A stretch of DNA of 64,000 nt from NCBI GenBank assembly GCA_022605955.1, contig JAKCOZ010000021.1, positions 12,506,501 to 12,570,500 of the forward strand, given 5' to 3'. The notes under the pieces were generated by a model that did not search any database, was not told the origin of the DNA, and saw only the letters and a program-made list of their open reading frames with translations. Both the position numbers and the translations under genes were made by a program. Source of the DNA: Rallus limicola (Eukaryota > Chordata > Aves > Gruiformes > Rallidae). Positions 12,601-25,235 of the stretch are shown piece by piece (position 1 is the first letter of the stretch; every line of letters begins with the position of its first letter).

Positions 12601-15600
12601 AGGTCTGTACAGAAAACAACCCTTTCTGCAGCAGTCTAGCTCCAGGATTTCTTCCTCACATTAAGTAGCTTTATCCCCAGTAAGCACCAAGGGGGATTAA
12701 CCAGCTAACCAACCTGCTGTGCTGGGGAGCAGCAGCTTTTCCTGCCTGACAGTTGCAAAAGAAACAAAAAAAAAAGGAAGAAAACCCCCAGTTTCTTCCC
12801 TGCCAGCCAAGCAGCACGTCAGGCACGTGAACTATGAGTGTCATTCCTGGAAGAGCTGGGCACTGAGGTCTCATGTTTGAGCCTGAGATTGGCTGCAGCA
12901 CTGGATGAAGCCAGGCACTGTTTGCTTAGTTCAAGCACAGGAATGACACCCTTGGCACCCCAGACAAGGGCTTGAGGCTTTTCTCTGCTCCACCCCTAGC
13001 CCACCCCATTCCATTTCATGGTCCCCAAGCCTTCACTTAGAACCCCCAGCATACTGCCAGCTCCTTCTCATAGCAGAAAAAGCATCTATCTATCGAGGCA
13101 GCAAACAAAGTTTCTGCCTGATGTGTGAATTTCCCCAGCCCTGGCTAGTTCTGGGAAATAAACCCAGGCAGCTTGCCTGCCCCAGCCCACGTATCTTCAC
13201 CACAGCCTCTGCAAAAGCCCTTTCCAAAAAGCCCAAATTATGTTCTGGGGCAGAGACAAAGAACTGGCTTTCACACACTCCAGAGTTCATTAGAAGTTTT
13301 CTTTGAAGAGTCACAGCCAGCAAGCTGCAAAGGGAGTCAGATCTGCAGAGGTGTGGGCATCCAAAGCACAGGCAGCTCTTTATCAAGTTTGTAACTTCAG
13401 CATGGAGACCCAGTGCTCATGGAGACCCAGTACTCACTCCTGCACTGTGGACACAAGCCTAGGAGTAAACAGGAGCAAGGTGAAAGTCAGCCTTTCCTAG
13501 ACAAATCACATGGAGCTGGGCCAGCCTGGGAGGTGGCAGTCACAGACCTGTTAACTCCTTGCAGCCTGCAGAGACCAATCCTGGGGCTTTTGTCAGGGGC
13601 TGTGTGCTAGGGGACAGTTGTCTAGATCACCTCACAAGCAGGATTACACAGAACATCTTTCCCAGACCTGTGCTGTCAGGGGCAGATGTCACTCACACCA
13701 TCACAATGCACATCCAGAGCAATTGAAGAGCTTCTGAAGAAACAATCACCCAGTCTCAGAGCTGGGTTATTAAGAGATCATTCTTGCAAAGCCACCACCT
13801 TGACCCTCATGCTGCCCTGCATCACAAACTGAAGAGTACCAAATCCCACAGAGTGCTTTCCAGCACAAGGATGCAAACCTCTGAACCACCAAACCCAAGA
13901 GAGGAGACTTCCATACAACTCACTTCCACCAAGATTTGGTAGGAGCACACACACCACAAAGGCTTTAAAGCTCATGCTGGCATGCAATGGAGCAGGGGTT
14001 CAGAGCTGAACTCACCCCCTCAAAGCACACCTACTCCCCAAAAGCAGGAAAGAGGAGGGGCCCTGCAGTGCTGGAAAGGGGGCAGCAGAGATTGGTGTGA
14101 GTCAGCCAAACAGAGCTGACCACCACAGGAGGGTGGCACACAGCAAGGTAACAGGCAAGGCCAGCTCTACCTTCCCATCTTAATAAGCATTAAAAGTAAA
14201 GTTATTAGAAGCAACATGAGCTTCCAGCAGAGGCAGCTCCTGCCAGACTGGGAAGGGAAGGGACTGTATTTCCCCCAAAACCACTACTTGCTCCCTCCAT
14301 GCTCCAGCTCTGTGTAAGGAGAAAAAAAAAAAGTGTCACTTCTGTCCTGAGAGCAGAGCAAAATTCAGCATTTCAATCTAGTTTGCACTTAACTCCTTCC
14401 ATACATCAGCCACCATAGAAAAAAAAATATCTTTGTGCTAATTCCTTGTGCCCAGGCTTTTACCTCTCCTCATCCCTGGTCAGTCTGTCCCACACAATTC
14501 CCAGCACACACAGCCTGGACTGAAGTTCAACAGCTCCCATCCAGGCACACGTGTGTTTGCTCACATGGCAGGCCTCCCCGAGGCTTCCAGACGTGGTTAA
14601 ATACTGCTGTACCTTTGCTCAACCCTTTTTCAAACAGTCCTAGGGCAGGACCACAGGCAGAGTGACTTTGGGCAAAGCCAGCTTTGCCCGTCTCCTCTCT
14701 GACAGGCGCTGTACAGGTGTGCTCTCACAGGGAGCTGACAGGCGCTGTACAGGTGTGCTCTCACAGGGAGCTGAGCTGGTAAATCTTTAACTCCTCTGAG
14801 GACTAAGGGGGAAACCAGACTGAAACACAGACCAGGCCTTGCAGGCATCTCCTGGCTGGCAGCAGGGCTCCAGTACCCCAGCATCAGCTGTTCCACACTA
14901 CCCCTTGCATTTGTGAAAACAAGAGAGAAAAATTATATATATATAATATATATTTTATATATATAATATATAAAATTATTCGTGCAGTTCGTCAGCCTGC
15001 ACGTTGCTCTTGCTTTTTCTTATTAAACAAGACCCTGATCCTTCCCTGCATCACTGAGCCCAGTTAAAAGATATTTTATATATAATAAAGAGAGAAAAAA
15101 ATATATATAGAGAGAAATTATACATATAATATATATTATTAATATATTATATATTATATAATTATTATATATAGAGAGAAAAATATATAATATAGAGAAA
15201 AATTATATATTTTTATATATTCTATTATATAATTATATATTATATAATATAATCAATATATAATTTATTTTATATATTATATCTATTATATAATAGATAT
15301 TTATATAATATATAATTTTTCTCTATATTATATAAATATATAAAATATCTATATTATATTTTTTTATATTTAATATATTTCATATAATTATATATTATAT
15401 AATATATATATAAAGAGAGGAAAATTATATATTTTTTCTCTCTTTATTATATATATATATATATAAAATATCTTTTAACTGGGCTCAGTGATGCAGGGAA
15501 GGATCAGGGTCTTGTTTAATAAGAAAAAGCAAGAGCAACGTGCAGGCTGACGACCTGCTCAGCCAGGAAGCTCAGCACTCATTCCAAGGGGCTTCAGAGA

Positions 15601-18600
15601 AGCCTCCCCAGTCCCTGTCCAACCACGTCCCCCCGCAGGCACACCACCAGTCCCGCGTGCTGCATGGGGCAGGCGCGGGAACCGCCATCCAGCACCAGCA
15701 GAGCCTCAGCCCGGCTCAGTCCCCCGCCTCCCCCCACCGCTCCCCGTGTGATTCTTTAAGCTGCGTGGCCGCGAGCAGCTCTCCCGGGGCTCATGCGGCA
15801 GCGGAGGCATAATCCCCGTGACAATGACACGGTAATCCGGGGCTCCCGGAGCCACCCGCTGTCACACGGGTGCCTCCCCGGCAGCGGGGATGAAGCCTCC
15901 TGGGTTCTGCTTGCTCAAAACAGGCTTCCCTGCACTGACAGAGCCAGACCTGGGTTACCTGTGAGCAGGGATGCGCTTTGCTTAGGCTCAGCCCGCTCTC
16001 TTCAGGCCACACGGTACCCAAAAGCCTTCCAAGAAGCCTGTGCACAGAAGCAAGCAGGACAGAGAGATGATGAAGGAATGGGTTCTTGTTTAACTGCTCT
16101 CCCCCGATTATCAACCAAGAGCAAAGCAGAGCCCTAAGGATTTGTGTCCTGTGCCAGCCAGGCACACGCTGGGATCTGCTCACTGCCGCGGTGACAGAAT
16201 AGCTGCTCTAAATACTCAGTGCCCAGAGCTCGAGAGACCCGCGGAGCCCAGGGAAGGAGATGACTGCATCCCCCCCCCCCTTCCAGCTCGCCAGATCAAG
16301 CTCAGCAAGCAGTTGCAGATGGCTGTGTGTCAATCACTTGCCCCGAGGCAAAGATAGATAAGGTTCAGAGGAAAGCTGCAGGAGGGGAAAGCAGGAACCC
16401 TCACATGACTCAGGAGGAAAACAACTGCAGAGTTCATTTCATGCCCGAGAGGTTCCTGTGGTCACTGGCAGCAATACACACCTAGTTCATAAAAACATTT
16501 GTGTTTTTTTTTATTCTTTTTATGGCAGTTACAAGCTGATTGTAGGGATTCCATGCACTTTACTACCCAAGGCTCAGCTTTGAAGTTGGTGGAATCTATT
16601 AAAAGTTAAGAAAGGAAGCTCTTCTAGCTCACAACTCCAAGTTTCCCTGCTGTAAACCAGAGGCTCCCATCACATCCCCATCAGCAGGAGAAGAAAAGGA
16701 TACAAAGGCCCCAGAGCAAGGCAGCTTTTCCACCAAGGACCATTTCTCATGCTGCTACTTCAGGCTTGGGATCTCTCACTCACTGTACTTTCCCCTGGCA
16801 CCAGGGAGAGGCCTGCCCTCGCTGCCCTTTCCTAGAACACAGCTCCACCACAGCACTTCCTTGGACACAAACACAAGCAGAATTTCCACTTGGCAAGAAA
16901 CAGGTGAGGTGCATTTTTGGGATCTTTATGCTGCCTCGTGCCAGAGCAAAATTAAGCCAGGCAAACACCCAACTTCAAAGGGTGCCTTTTCTAGCTGGCT
17001 CACCACACAGCTAATCTCAGCTTGTTTGTACAGTCAAGATTCCCAGTGCTACACTCTGCAAATGCTTCCCCTCCCACAATCCATTTTTAATCTAATCAGA
17101 AGTAGTAGCCCAAAGATTTAGGCTTAGCCCAGGCAGCTGAGCTCTGCCAGAAGAGTTTTGTTTAGAGTTCACTTCTGCTGGCAAAGCTTCCAGCAAAAAC
17201 TTGTGGCAGAGGAAGTTATCAGCATGAAAGCACTGGAGACAGAGTATCCATGCCACTCCACTATCAGGCTATAACCCTGTCAGCATTTATACAAACAAAC
17301 ACTTCAACAGCAGGGATTTTCTTAGCTAGATTCAGCGGCAGAGGCTGGGGTTTTCATGTGTGTGGGTTTTGTTGCTTTGGTTTTGGGGTTTTTTTTATAA
17401 AAACATTCCCAGCTTGTGAAGAGATTGCTTAGGTTTGTGGGCCCAGAAAGCAGTGCAGGGTGTGCTACTGGGGATAACACAGCTGTGCCATTGGGGAACT
17501 CGTCCCTCCCAGGGGCATTTTCCTCTCAGAAAGCTCCCTGTTCCCAGCCAGGCTTCCTCCCCTCTCTGAGCTGGGGGCGAGCAGCTGGCAGCAGTTTTCC
17601 AGCACTCCCTGACCACATCCCTGCACCCTCCCTGTCACAGCCAGGAGCAGAGGGACCCAGCTCTTGTTTTGGTCACTCCTTCCCTGGCTCTGCGAGGCTG
17701 TTCTCGGCGGGACTAACAAGTTGTTTAGTAACCAACGTGCAGGACCAGCTCCTCATACTCAGCCTCAGGAAATTCAGAATTAGGGCCAAGAACAGCCCGC
17801 ACATAAACAGTCTCCTGCAAGTATCCTGGCTCCAGAGGCTGCTCCACTGCACACTGTGGGTTTGCAATAAATATTTATCTCGCTGGGGAACAGAGTCTTC
17901 CAAGCAAAAAAAGCTCCTGACATCAGTAAGGGCTATATTCCCAATTGTGGGAGAGACCACTAGAAGCTTCTCTGTTTTTAAAGCAGGACATTACCCCCCA
18001 GAAGCAGCTCCTGACACCCTCCTAGCACCACACTGGCCAGGATGGGTCCCTCTACCTACAGGTCCCACTCCCGGTCAGTGTGGCAGCACTCCATCATACC
18101 AGCCACCCTCCCCTTAAATCACCTCACCTTATACATGGAGACTTTCATGCAAGTCCAAGGCAGGCCCTTTCAGAGTCATTACTGCATGGTAACACTTCTT
18201 TTTATTGCTATAAGTTGGCTATAATGGCAGCTACAGGGCAGGAGGCAGGGTTAGCCTCCCAGCAAGGTGAACAGGGCAAGGCCACAGCACTTTGATTTCA
18301 AATTTTACAGCAGCACAGTTTTAGTTTGCTGTTTAGTTTTCCTCTTCAGCAGCTAAGGCAGAGCACCATCAGAAGATAGAAAGCCTTCCCATGTCAGGCT
18401 TTGCTTTCCCTAACACAAGGCAAATTTGGTTAAGCAAGAAGAAACCTTGGTTTTGCTGGACACAACACCAGATGCTTAGGTAACAGTGGCACAGGTCTCC
18501 TGGTCTCCTTCCCAGCCCAAAGAGCATCTTTCATTCATTAACTGCTTTGATTTTTTTTTTTTAAGTTATCCCAATAATTTGTCTAACAAGGGGCACTTGG

Positions 18601-21600
18601 CATTTTCTAAGCAGTCTCAGCCTCAAAGGATTTAAGGATAAACTGACAAGAGTACATATTTCCAGCAAAAATAAGACTTTTACAAGAAATGAACTTTTAC
18701 AGTCAGCCAAGCCTTCAGAAATCGAGAGGGACACTGCTAGATCTTGGGTGTTTTCCCCTCCCACGCTGACATTTTCTCTAGATTCAGGATTAAGTGTTTA
18801 ACCCCCTCTTCTTTTGAGACTTTCCAGTCCTTTAGCTCGCTTTGAGCACTTTCAGTCATCTCAGATTAATACCACTGCTTTCCTCTCACCCCCGTGCACC
18901 TCCTGTTTCCCCACTCTATCTGCCTGAAAACACACCCATCACCGAGCTGCCAGAGCAAGCTAGTGGCAGCTCAAGACAAGGCCATTTTCTGGCCCACCTT
19001 TGCCAACACCAACCCAGCTACCGGCAGCAATTGTATGTCAGAGCCTGACAGGCGCTTTGCCCATCACTGCCACAAACCACCATGATGAGAACAAGAGGCA
19101 GCAGGGTGTCGATGAGCAGCTGCCAAGCAGCACTAGTTTTGCTTGTCACCCCTGTTCTTCCCCAGAAAGGAGAGACCCACCTCGTTGTTGCAGCATCTCA
19201 GGAGTCTGAGTCATTACTTTGGGTAAGGGGCCAGGACCATTACTCAGAGGGTGACAGCAGAGTCTTGGGGAGCTACAGGACAGAAACCCCTGAGTGGGAG
19301 CACAGGGCTGTGAGTCAGGGCTGATGGTGAGAGATACACAGTAGAGCTGCTGAGGGGCAAACAGCATTTACTGGATGGCCATTCAGACCCATTCTTAAAA
19401 ACAAACAAACAACAAAAAAACCCCAAAGCAACCAGAAAGAAAAAAAAAAGAAAGCTTGAACTAATCCAGCCCAGCCCTAACAGCTCATTAACGTAGGATC
19501 TTTTATAGCCCCTCAGAGCAGTAGCTTATTACAAGTTAAACTCTTTAACTAGGCTGCCCTGCCTATTCAAGGGCCACCAAGCCCAGTCTCATCACAAGAG
19601 TCTCATTCTAGTGCAAATCATTTGAATCCTTAATCTGAAGCGTTTGCATTCCACCGAGTCTCAAACAAACAGCCACACATGCTCCCCAAGAGCAGCCAGG
19701 AAGGGAGGTCAGGGGTGTGCAGGGTTTGTCCCCACCGGTTTTGTAGTGCTTCAACTTGATTAGTTTCTAGTTTGAGGCTTAGAAAGCAGCACAACCCCGC
19801 TGCTGTTACAGGGCACAGAGGAACAGGCGTGCAGAGCAGGGGGTGAGAATGCAACTGCGAGGATCTAAGAGAAGGATGGAGAGGAGAAACGTTAACTCAG
19901 AGAGCAAAGGAGTATCCTGAAGGATGGATGCTCTCTTTTGTCTAGGCAAAGTGATAGCTGGGGAGTTCTGCAGGACCAGTGAGCCACGATAACTCAATCA
20001 AATAATCTTAACTCACTTAAGTGTCAACTTAAGTCACTTACAGTGCAGACTGCAGAACCCCAGTACCATGGTTCCCTTGTTGGTACAGTCACTATCACCA
20101 AATTTAAAACGAAAAGAGAATTGGGTTTTAAAGATAAAGTACACCAATCCACCTATTTGAAGGAGAACAGCTTAGCACACACAGAATGCAACACAACCTG
20201 GTGTTAACTTACAACCAAGTGGGTCTGACCAGCCAGCACGCTTCCAACAGCGTATTTACCAGCACCAGGAGTTGGAGAAAGGGAGAAGTGGCTGTGGGAG
20301 TTGTGCTGAAGTCTGCACGCCAGGCAGCCAGCCAGGTTCCCTCCTCTCCATCGTCACTCTGAGGTCAAGTTAATAGTCTGCAGTAGAAGCAGGACACGAG
20401 CGTACCGAGAAGGCAGCAAGCCACCACAGGAAAACCATGGCAAGGTCACATCGGGCTCCACTTAAGGCATTTGAGAGCAGCAAATGGCCTCCCCAGCCCA
20501 ACCTTTCAGACAGCTCAAGGCAATAGTAAAGCCATTAACAGAGGCTTGGAGGGGAGAGGGGAAGAGGCATAAGGAAAAAAAACCGTTTTCATTGTTGTTG
20601 GACTGGATACAGGCTTTTGCAGGACCTCAAAGTGCCAAGGCCTTGGGAGGCAACAGCAGGAGGGGCAGGAAAGAGAGCAATCACGTTGGCTAATGTCCTA
20701 GGGTGAATGTCTCTGGTACTGCGAGACTGAAAAGGCACAAATTCAGCCCCAGTCTGCCTCTTGTGCAAGCTGTTTGGAAAACAGAACTACAAGAGAGTGC
20801 TCTCCAAGCATGGAAGCTGGCAGGCACTTGGGACAGAGGAGAGCTGGGCAGCAGCACTGCTTCCCTGACAGTACCCTGAGCCCTGCGGGGCTGGCTGCTC
20901 CCACATCTGGTACCGACAAGGTGCAGAGGGACTGCACACCCCTCAACTCCCACCCTGTGACTTGCACACGCAATTCACCAAGGCACAAGGTGCTGGGGAG
21001 GCAGTTTCCTTGCCACATGTTACACGTATTTCATCCCAAACAGCCAGCTCTAGGTTCAGCTACCAGAGGTCATGGGCTCCTTCCCCTCATGGCTAAGGGA
21101 CATCACTGTAAGACAGCATCATCGCGCTGCTGAGTTTTAGGGAGGCTGAAGCAAAGCCAGGATTTGCTCTGCATGTTCAGCTGCCCCAGGAGTTTGCCAA
21201 GTCAGAAGGTAAAACAAAGAGAAACGTGCAGATAGCAATGTCTTGATTTGATTGGGAGGGACAGAGGAGAAACCAGGCGAAGAGCAGAAAGAACAGGCCT
21301 CGGGGATCAATGGCAGCGGGACAAGCCAAACCGGTTTTTAACATTAATAATGCTGCACTCCTTTCCAAACACAGCTATCATCAACAAGACACCAGCCTTG
21401 CCAATCGGGAGGCCTCCGAGCAGGATTGCTTTAAAGCCACAGAAAGAGCCCATCAACAGCACGAAGCCGCCCGGCTCTGGCTGAGCCATCCTCTGCCAGC
21501 AGCTTCTGGGTTGGGTTTCTGTTTGCCTGCACCGCTGGGGACACGGACACGCGATGTGGTGCTGCACAGAGGCTTTTTCTGCTTACTTCAAGGCAGGAAA

Positions 21601-23891
21601 GTAGGACAGCTGCAACAAGTTTGCAGCCCATTAGCACTGCTTACCACCCCCCACTGAGCTCAGGGCACTCGGAGCCCTCTTGCAGCTCCAGTGCAGGAGC
21701 AGCCCAAGCCTGCAGCAAGCAGATCCCTGCTGCTTCCCTCCTGTGCTGCCAGGGGCACTTCTGGATGCTAAAAGCACAGGGAGAGCCAAACGATGCTGAG
21801 CCCAAGCAAGGCAGACCTCAAGTCCTCCCCACTTGACCAGAGAGGGCTGAGGACCACTGGGAGATGTCAGGAGTTGGATCCAGGGTCCCCTTACTCCATG
21901 GGAACATGATGACACTCTCACACAAAGCTGCTGGGCTGTCAGAACACAACCCACTCACAGCCTGAGCACCAACGTCACGCTTCAGCACTTCAGTCATAGT
22001 CCCCACCCTCTTACACATCCAGGATTGCTTCACAGGGAGAAATCCCATCTACACCAGAAAGCCAGGCGTGGGGAAAGGAGCCAAGGCATTTTTTTGTTTG
22101 TACAGGCTTGGGGAAAATATCCAAGCCCTGAATTACTCTCAAAAGCCATGCTCTTACATAAGCACAAGAAATACAATCCCTGTCTTGTTAAGAAACAGCT
22201 ACCTGTCTTCACCCTGCCCGCACAGAAGAGCTGAGAGCCACACGCTGTGCAGCTCTGCACGTTTTGGCAGTGCTATTGAAAAAAAAAAAATATATATATG
22301 GGAGGAGCACCAGCAGAACTCTCCCAAACAGCATGTCATCCTCATCTCCTCCCCAGCAGCCTGTAACCCAAACAATTTGTTTGGATAAGGCTTTATAGTA
22401 GGCCAGTGTTACTTCTCAACCAACCACTCCATCTTAGGTGGCTTAAAAGGCACAGACAAATACTCTAGACAAGCTCTATATAAGGATTTACAGGATACAT
22501 CTGGGCAAAATTTGTTGTCTTTGCAGAAATCCAATGCTTGCAGACCACTCAGTTTCCCAGGGGCACCAAGTGGCATTTCATACCAAACATGGTCAATCCA
22601 GCTCCCAGATGCTGGCTGCCCCAAAGGTTAGCCCTTACTAGTTTGGGCCAGCTCTCAAGCAAGCAACTCACGTGCTTAATAGCAGGGATAAAGCCACCAG
22701 ATTAAAGTGGATTTGGACCAGTTGGTTTTAGCAGGGAGTAGTTGACAAGTACTACACATGGTCTCTGTGGGAGAGTTTCCTACTCTGCAATCTCTGTGTT
22801 CCTGTTGGAAAACAAGGGAGCAGCTGAGCCTTATCAGTCCTGATTTGCCCACCCAGCCTTCAATCAGATGCGATACGGATGATTAAACCCAGTGTGGAGA
22901 CCCCCTGATCTCCCAGTTCCCTTAATCTCACCAACTCTTCCAGACTAGCAGAGGAATCTGCCCTGATTACACTATCAGTAAGATAGACACATGCAAAGCA
23001 AACAAACAGCAGGGAAGGCAGAAGCCAAAAGTCTCTCTGCTGTACTCTATGGATCCCACATGTGCCCAGCTTGAAGCATCCAAACTGTTTCCCCTCATTA
23101 TATATTTAAGAGGCTCTTAACCCCTCTGTGGTAACACATCAGTTTTCATTCCCATGTAGAAGTGAGGAAGGTTTAACACACTTAGAAACACACCAGGTAC
23201 CAGCACAAACAAACTCAGGTCAGACAGAAGGCATACCCAGACACCGCATCACATGTATCTAACCCATCCTGCATCCACGGGAAAGATGGATTAAAGGGCT
23301 GCAGCCCACGACCAGCAGCTGAAGATCAAAGCTGTAATGGAGAGCAGTACTGCTGTGCTGCTTTAATTCCACCGGCCCTAAGTACAGAGGAGCAAAACGA
23401 AGCTCACCAGGGCAGAAGAAAGGGTAAGTGAAGGTGGCACAGCTACCGGGACAGTTGGTGACAGCACAAGAGGTGCACACGGGGCCAGGACAACACTGCT
23501 TTGGCAGCAGCACAGAAGGAGGCAGGAGAACCGGAGGAAGGAATAGGAGCTGCCCTACTGCCATGAACCCATTCTGCCACCCCCACTCCCTTCCCCGGGG
23601 AAGGGCAAACGGCCGGGGGCAGATCCCCAGCCCGGTGGCATTAGTTCTCGGGCTCCCGGCGAGAGGGACTTGCCGCAACCGTACCCCCGGCCCGGCGGGG
23701 GCCAGCCCGGTCACCCAGCCCCCGGAGCACCCCCTTCCAACGAGCAGGGGGGAGGCGGTGGCACAGCGAGCAGACCCTCTCCCTTCCCACGGCCCGGCGG
23801 GACTCACCGACTCGGCGGTAACGGCTTGGAGGAGGAGGACACCGAGCAGCAGGGCGGCGCGGAGCACCGGCGGGACGCGGGGCAGCTGCAT
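6620..23891 (-). CDS. SDC4: Syndecan-4, transmembrane heparan-sulfate proteoglycan
   Basis: Five coding exons on the minus strand: 23891-23808, 9496-9355, 8480-8428, 8175-7992 and 6771-6620 (615 bases, 204 residues). All introns have GT/AG ends and the phases agree. Residues 1-25 or so form a signal peptide. The ectodomain carries three Ser-Gly glycosaminoglycan sites in acidic context (Ser45, Ser72, Ser74) and N-X-S sequons at Asn131 and Asn143. A transmembrane helix spans about 155-176. The 28-residue tail holds the C1 part [10 protein letters not shown], the syndecan-4-specific phosphoinositide-binding stretch LGKKPIYKK, and the PDZ-binding end EFYA. Ser185 matches the serine known to be phosphorylated near the membrane. 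Syndecan-4 works with integrins at focal adhesions and activates PKC-alpha; that is family knowledge. The LGKKPIYKK motif separates it from syndecans 1-3. Length is close to the 198-residue human protein. Confidence 0.97.
6772..9354 (-). other. SDC4: SDC4 introns 2, 3 and 4
   Basis: The introns are 8481-9354, 8176-8427 and 6772-7991, separated by coding exons 3 and 4. Donors are GTAAGT, GTAGGT and GTAATA, and all acceptors end in AG. Apart from splice signals I see no repeat, open frame or other gene in them. Confidence 0.85.
14701..14772. repeat. Tandem duplication of a 36-bp unit
   Basis: Two directly adjacent copies of a 36-bp unit starting GACAGGCGCTGTACAGG. The copies (14701-14736 and 14737-14772) are identical by eye, so the duplication is young. 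Confidence 0.95.
14925..15475. repeat. AT-rich low-complexity block
   Basis: About 550 bases of mostly A and T, rich in TATATA and in AGAGAGAAAAATATATA-like motifs on both strands. It forms the core of, and extends to the left of, the inverted repeat at 14989-15553. Many internal segments are themselves self-complementary. Confidence 0.9.
14989..15553. repeat. Large inverted repeat with 94-bp perfect arms
   Basis: The left arm 14989-15082 (starting TCGTCAGCCTGCACGTTGC) is the exact reverse complement of the right arm 15460-15553, base for base by manual comparison. About 70 bp of each arm is ordinary unique-looking sequence and not just AT repeat. The spacer of about 377 bp is almost pure AT and the pairing continues into it after a small gap (the AATAAAGAGAGAAAAA motif recurs on both sides). 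The structure resembles palindromic AT-rich repeats, which extrude as cruciforms. An assembly or fold-back artefact would look the same. Confidence 0.9.
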
Positions 23892-24250
23892 GGCTGGGCT
23901 GGGCTGGGCTGGGCTGTGCCGGCCGAGGCGGGACGGAGCGGTGCACCGGATGGCTGAACGGGCTCTAGCCGCCTCCCGTCGCCGCCGCGGCGGTTATAGG
24001 GACGGCGCGGCCCCCGCGGGGGCGGAGCGTTAGTGCCGCCCGCCCCGCCGGGAATGCCCGCGGGCCCAGCCCCGGCACGGCGGCGGGACGCCAGGGGGCT
24101 GCGAGCTGCCCCGCACCGGTACCGGGCCGGTCCGCTGGCAGGTTGTTTCCCGAAGCGCCTCAGCCCTGCTGGGAACCCCGGGAGAGACACGGGGCCGGCT
24201 CGGCCCGGCTTGAGCAGCCCCCTGAGAGCCGGCGTTGCGATAGGCACCAG
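23560..24250 (-). promoter_or_regulatory. SDC4: CpG island and SDC4 promoter
   Basis: A CG-dense block covers SDC4 exon 1 and its upstream side. On the minus strand a TATA-like CTATAA (23994-23999) lies about 100 bp before the start codon, which would place initiation near 23965-23970 and leave a 5' UTR of about 75 bases. The 5' UTR just before ATG is a run of CAGCC pentamers (four to five copies, about 23893-23915). The upper edge of the island runs straight into the polypurine block. The initiation site is inferred. Confidence 0.65.
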
Positions 24251-24254
24251 CCCG

Positions 24255-25235
24255 GGCGGGGGGGAGCGGGAGGGAAGGAGAAGAGAGCGGGGAGAGGGGG
24301 GAAGGAGAGGAGAGGAAAGGGAAAGGGGAAGGGGAAGGGGGAGAGAAACGAAAGGGAAAGAGGGGGGAAGGAAAGCGAAAGGGGGGGGGGAAGGGAAGGG
24401 AAAGGGGGGGGAAGGAAAGGGAAAGGGAAGGGAAAGGGAAAGGGGGGGAAGGGAAGGGAAAGGGAAAGGGGGGGAAGGGAAGGGAAAGGGAAAGGGGGGA
24501 AGGGAAGGGAAGGGAAGGGAAAGGGAAAGGGGGGAAGGGAAGGGAAGGGAAGGGAAGGGAAGGGAAAGGGAAAGGGGGGAAGGGAAGGGAAGGGAAGGGA
24601 AGGGAAGGGAAGGGAAGGGAAGGGAAGGGAAGGGAAGGGAAGGGAAAGGGGGGGAAGGGAAGGGAAAGGGGGGGAAGGGAAGGGAAAGGGGGGGAAGGGA
24701 AGGGAAAGGGGGGAAGGGAAGGGAAAGGGAAGGGAAGGGAAAGGGGGGAAGGGAAGGAAAGGGAAGGGAAAGGGAAAGGGGGGGAAGGGAAGGAAAGGGA
24801 AAGGAAAGGGAAAGGGGGGGAAGGGAAGGGAAGGGAAGGGAGGGGAAGGAAAGAGAAAGGGGGGGGGAAAGGGAAAGGGGGGGAAAGGAAAGGGGGGGAA
24901 AGAGAAAAGGAAAGGGGGGGAAAGGGAAAGCGAAAGGGGGGGGGAAAGGGAAAGCGAAAGGGGGGGGGAAAGGGAAAGGGAGGGAAGGGAAAGGGGGAGA
25001 GAAGCAAAAGGGAAAGGAGGGGGAAGGAAAATGGAAAGGAGGGACGGGAAAGGGGGAAGAGGGAAGGGGGGAAGAAGAGGAGGGGAAATGGGGGGAGGAA
25101 AGGGGAGAAAAGGGGGGAGAAATGGGGAGAAAAGGGAAAGTGGGGGAGAGAGAAGGGGGGGGGGAAGGAAAACAGAAAAGGAGGGAAAGGGACAGGGAAG
25201 GGGGGTGGGACAGGGAAAGGGGGGAAGCAGGCACA
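24255..25235. repeat. Polypurine tract of GGGAA/GGGAAA repeats, about 1 kb
   Basis: For about 980 bases the plus strand is almost only G and A, built of GGGAA, GGGAAA and GGGGGGAA units in irregular tandem order. The most regular part (about 24540-24660) is a run of GGGAA pentamers. The tract is homopurine-homopyrimidine with mirror symmetry, so it can form triplex (H-DNA), and its repeated G3 runs suit G-quadruplexes. Long open frames in several frames here are artefacts of stop-free composition. It starts about 250 bp upstream of the SDC4 TATA-like element. Confidence 0.95.

Larger units (their letters stand above)
9497..23807 (-). other. SDC4: SDC4 intron 1, 14.3 kb
   Basis: This intron separates the signal-peptide exon from the ectodomain exons; a very long first intron is usual for syndecans. 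Its donor is GTGAGT and its acceptor follows a CTGTTTGCAG-type tract. It holds a direct 36-bp duplication (14701-14772), the AT-rich palindromic structure (14925-15553), short poly(A) and poly(C) runs, and a CpG-rich part next to exon 1. I found no coding exon of another gene in it. Enhancers are likely in an intron of this size, but none can be claimed from sequence alone. Confidence 0.85.

Noticed and set aside
23259..23891. 210-codon open frame beginning at the SDC4 start codon
   Set aside because: Only the first 28 codons are SDC4 exon 1. The rest is read-through into intron 1 after the GTGAGT donor; the next true exon is at 9496-9355.
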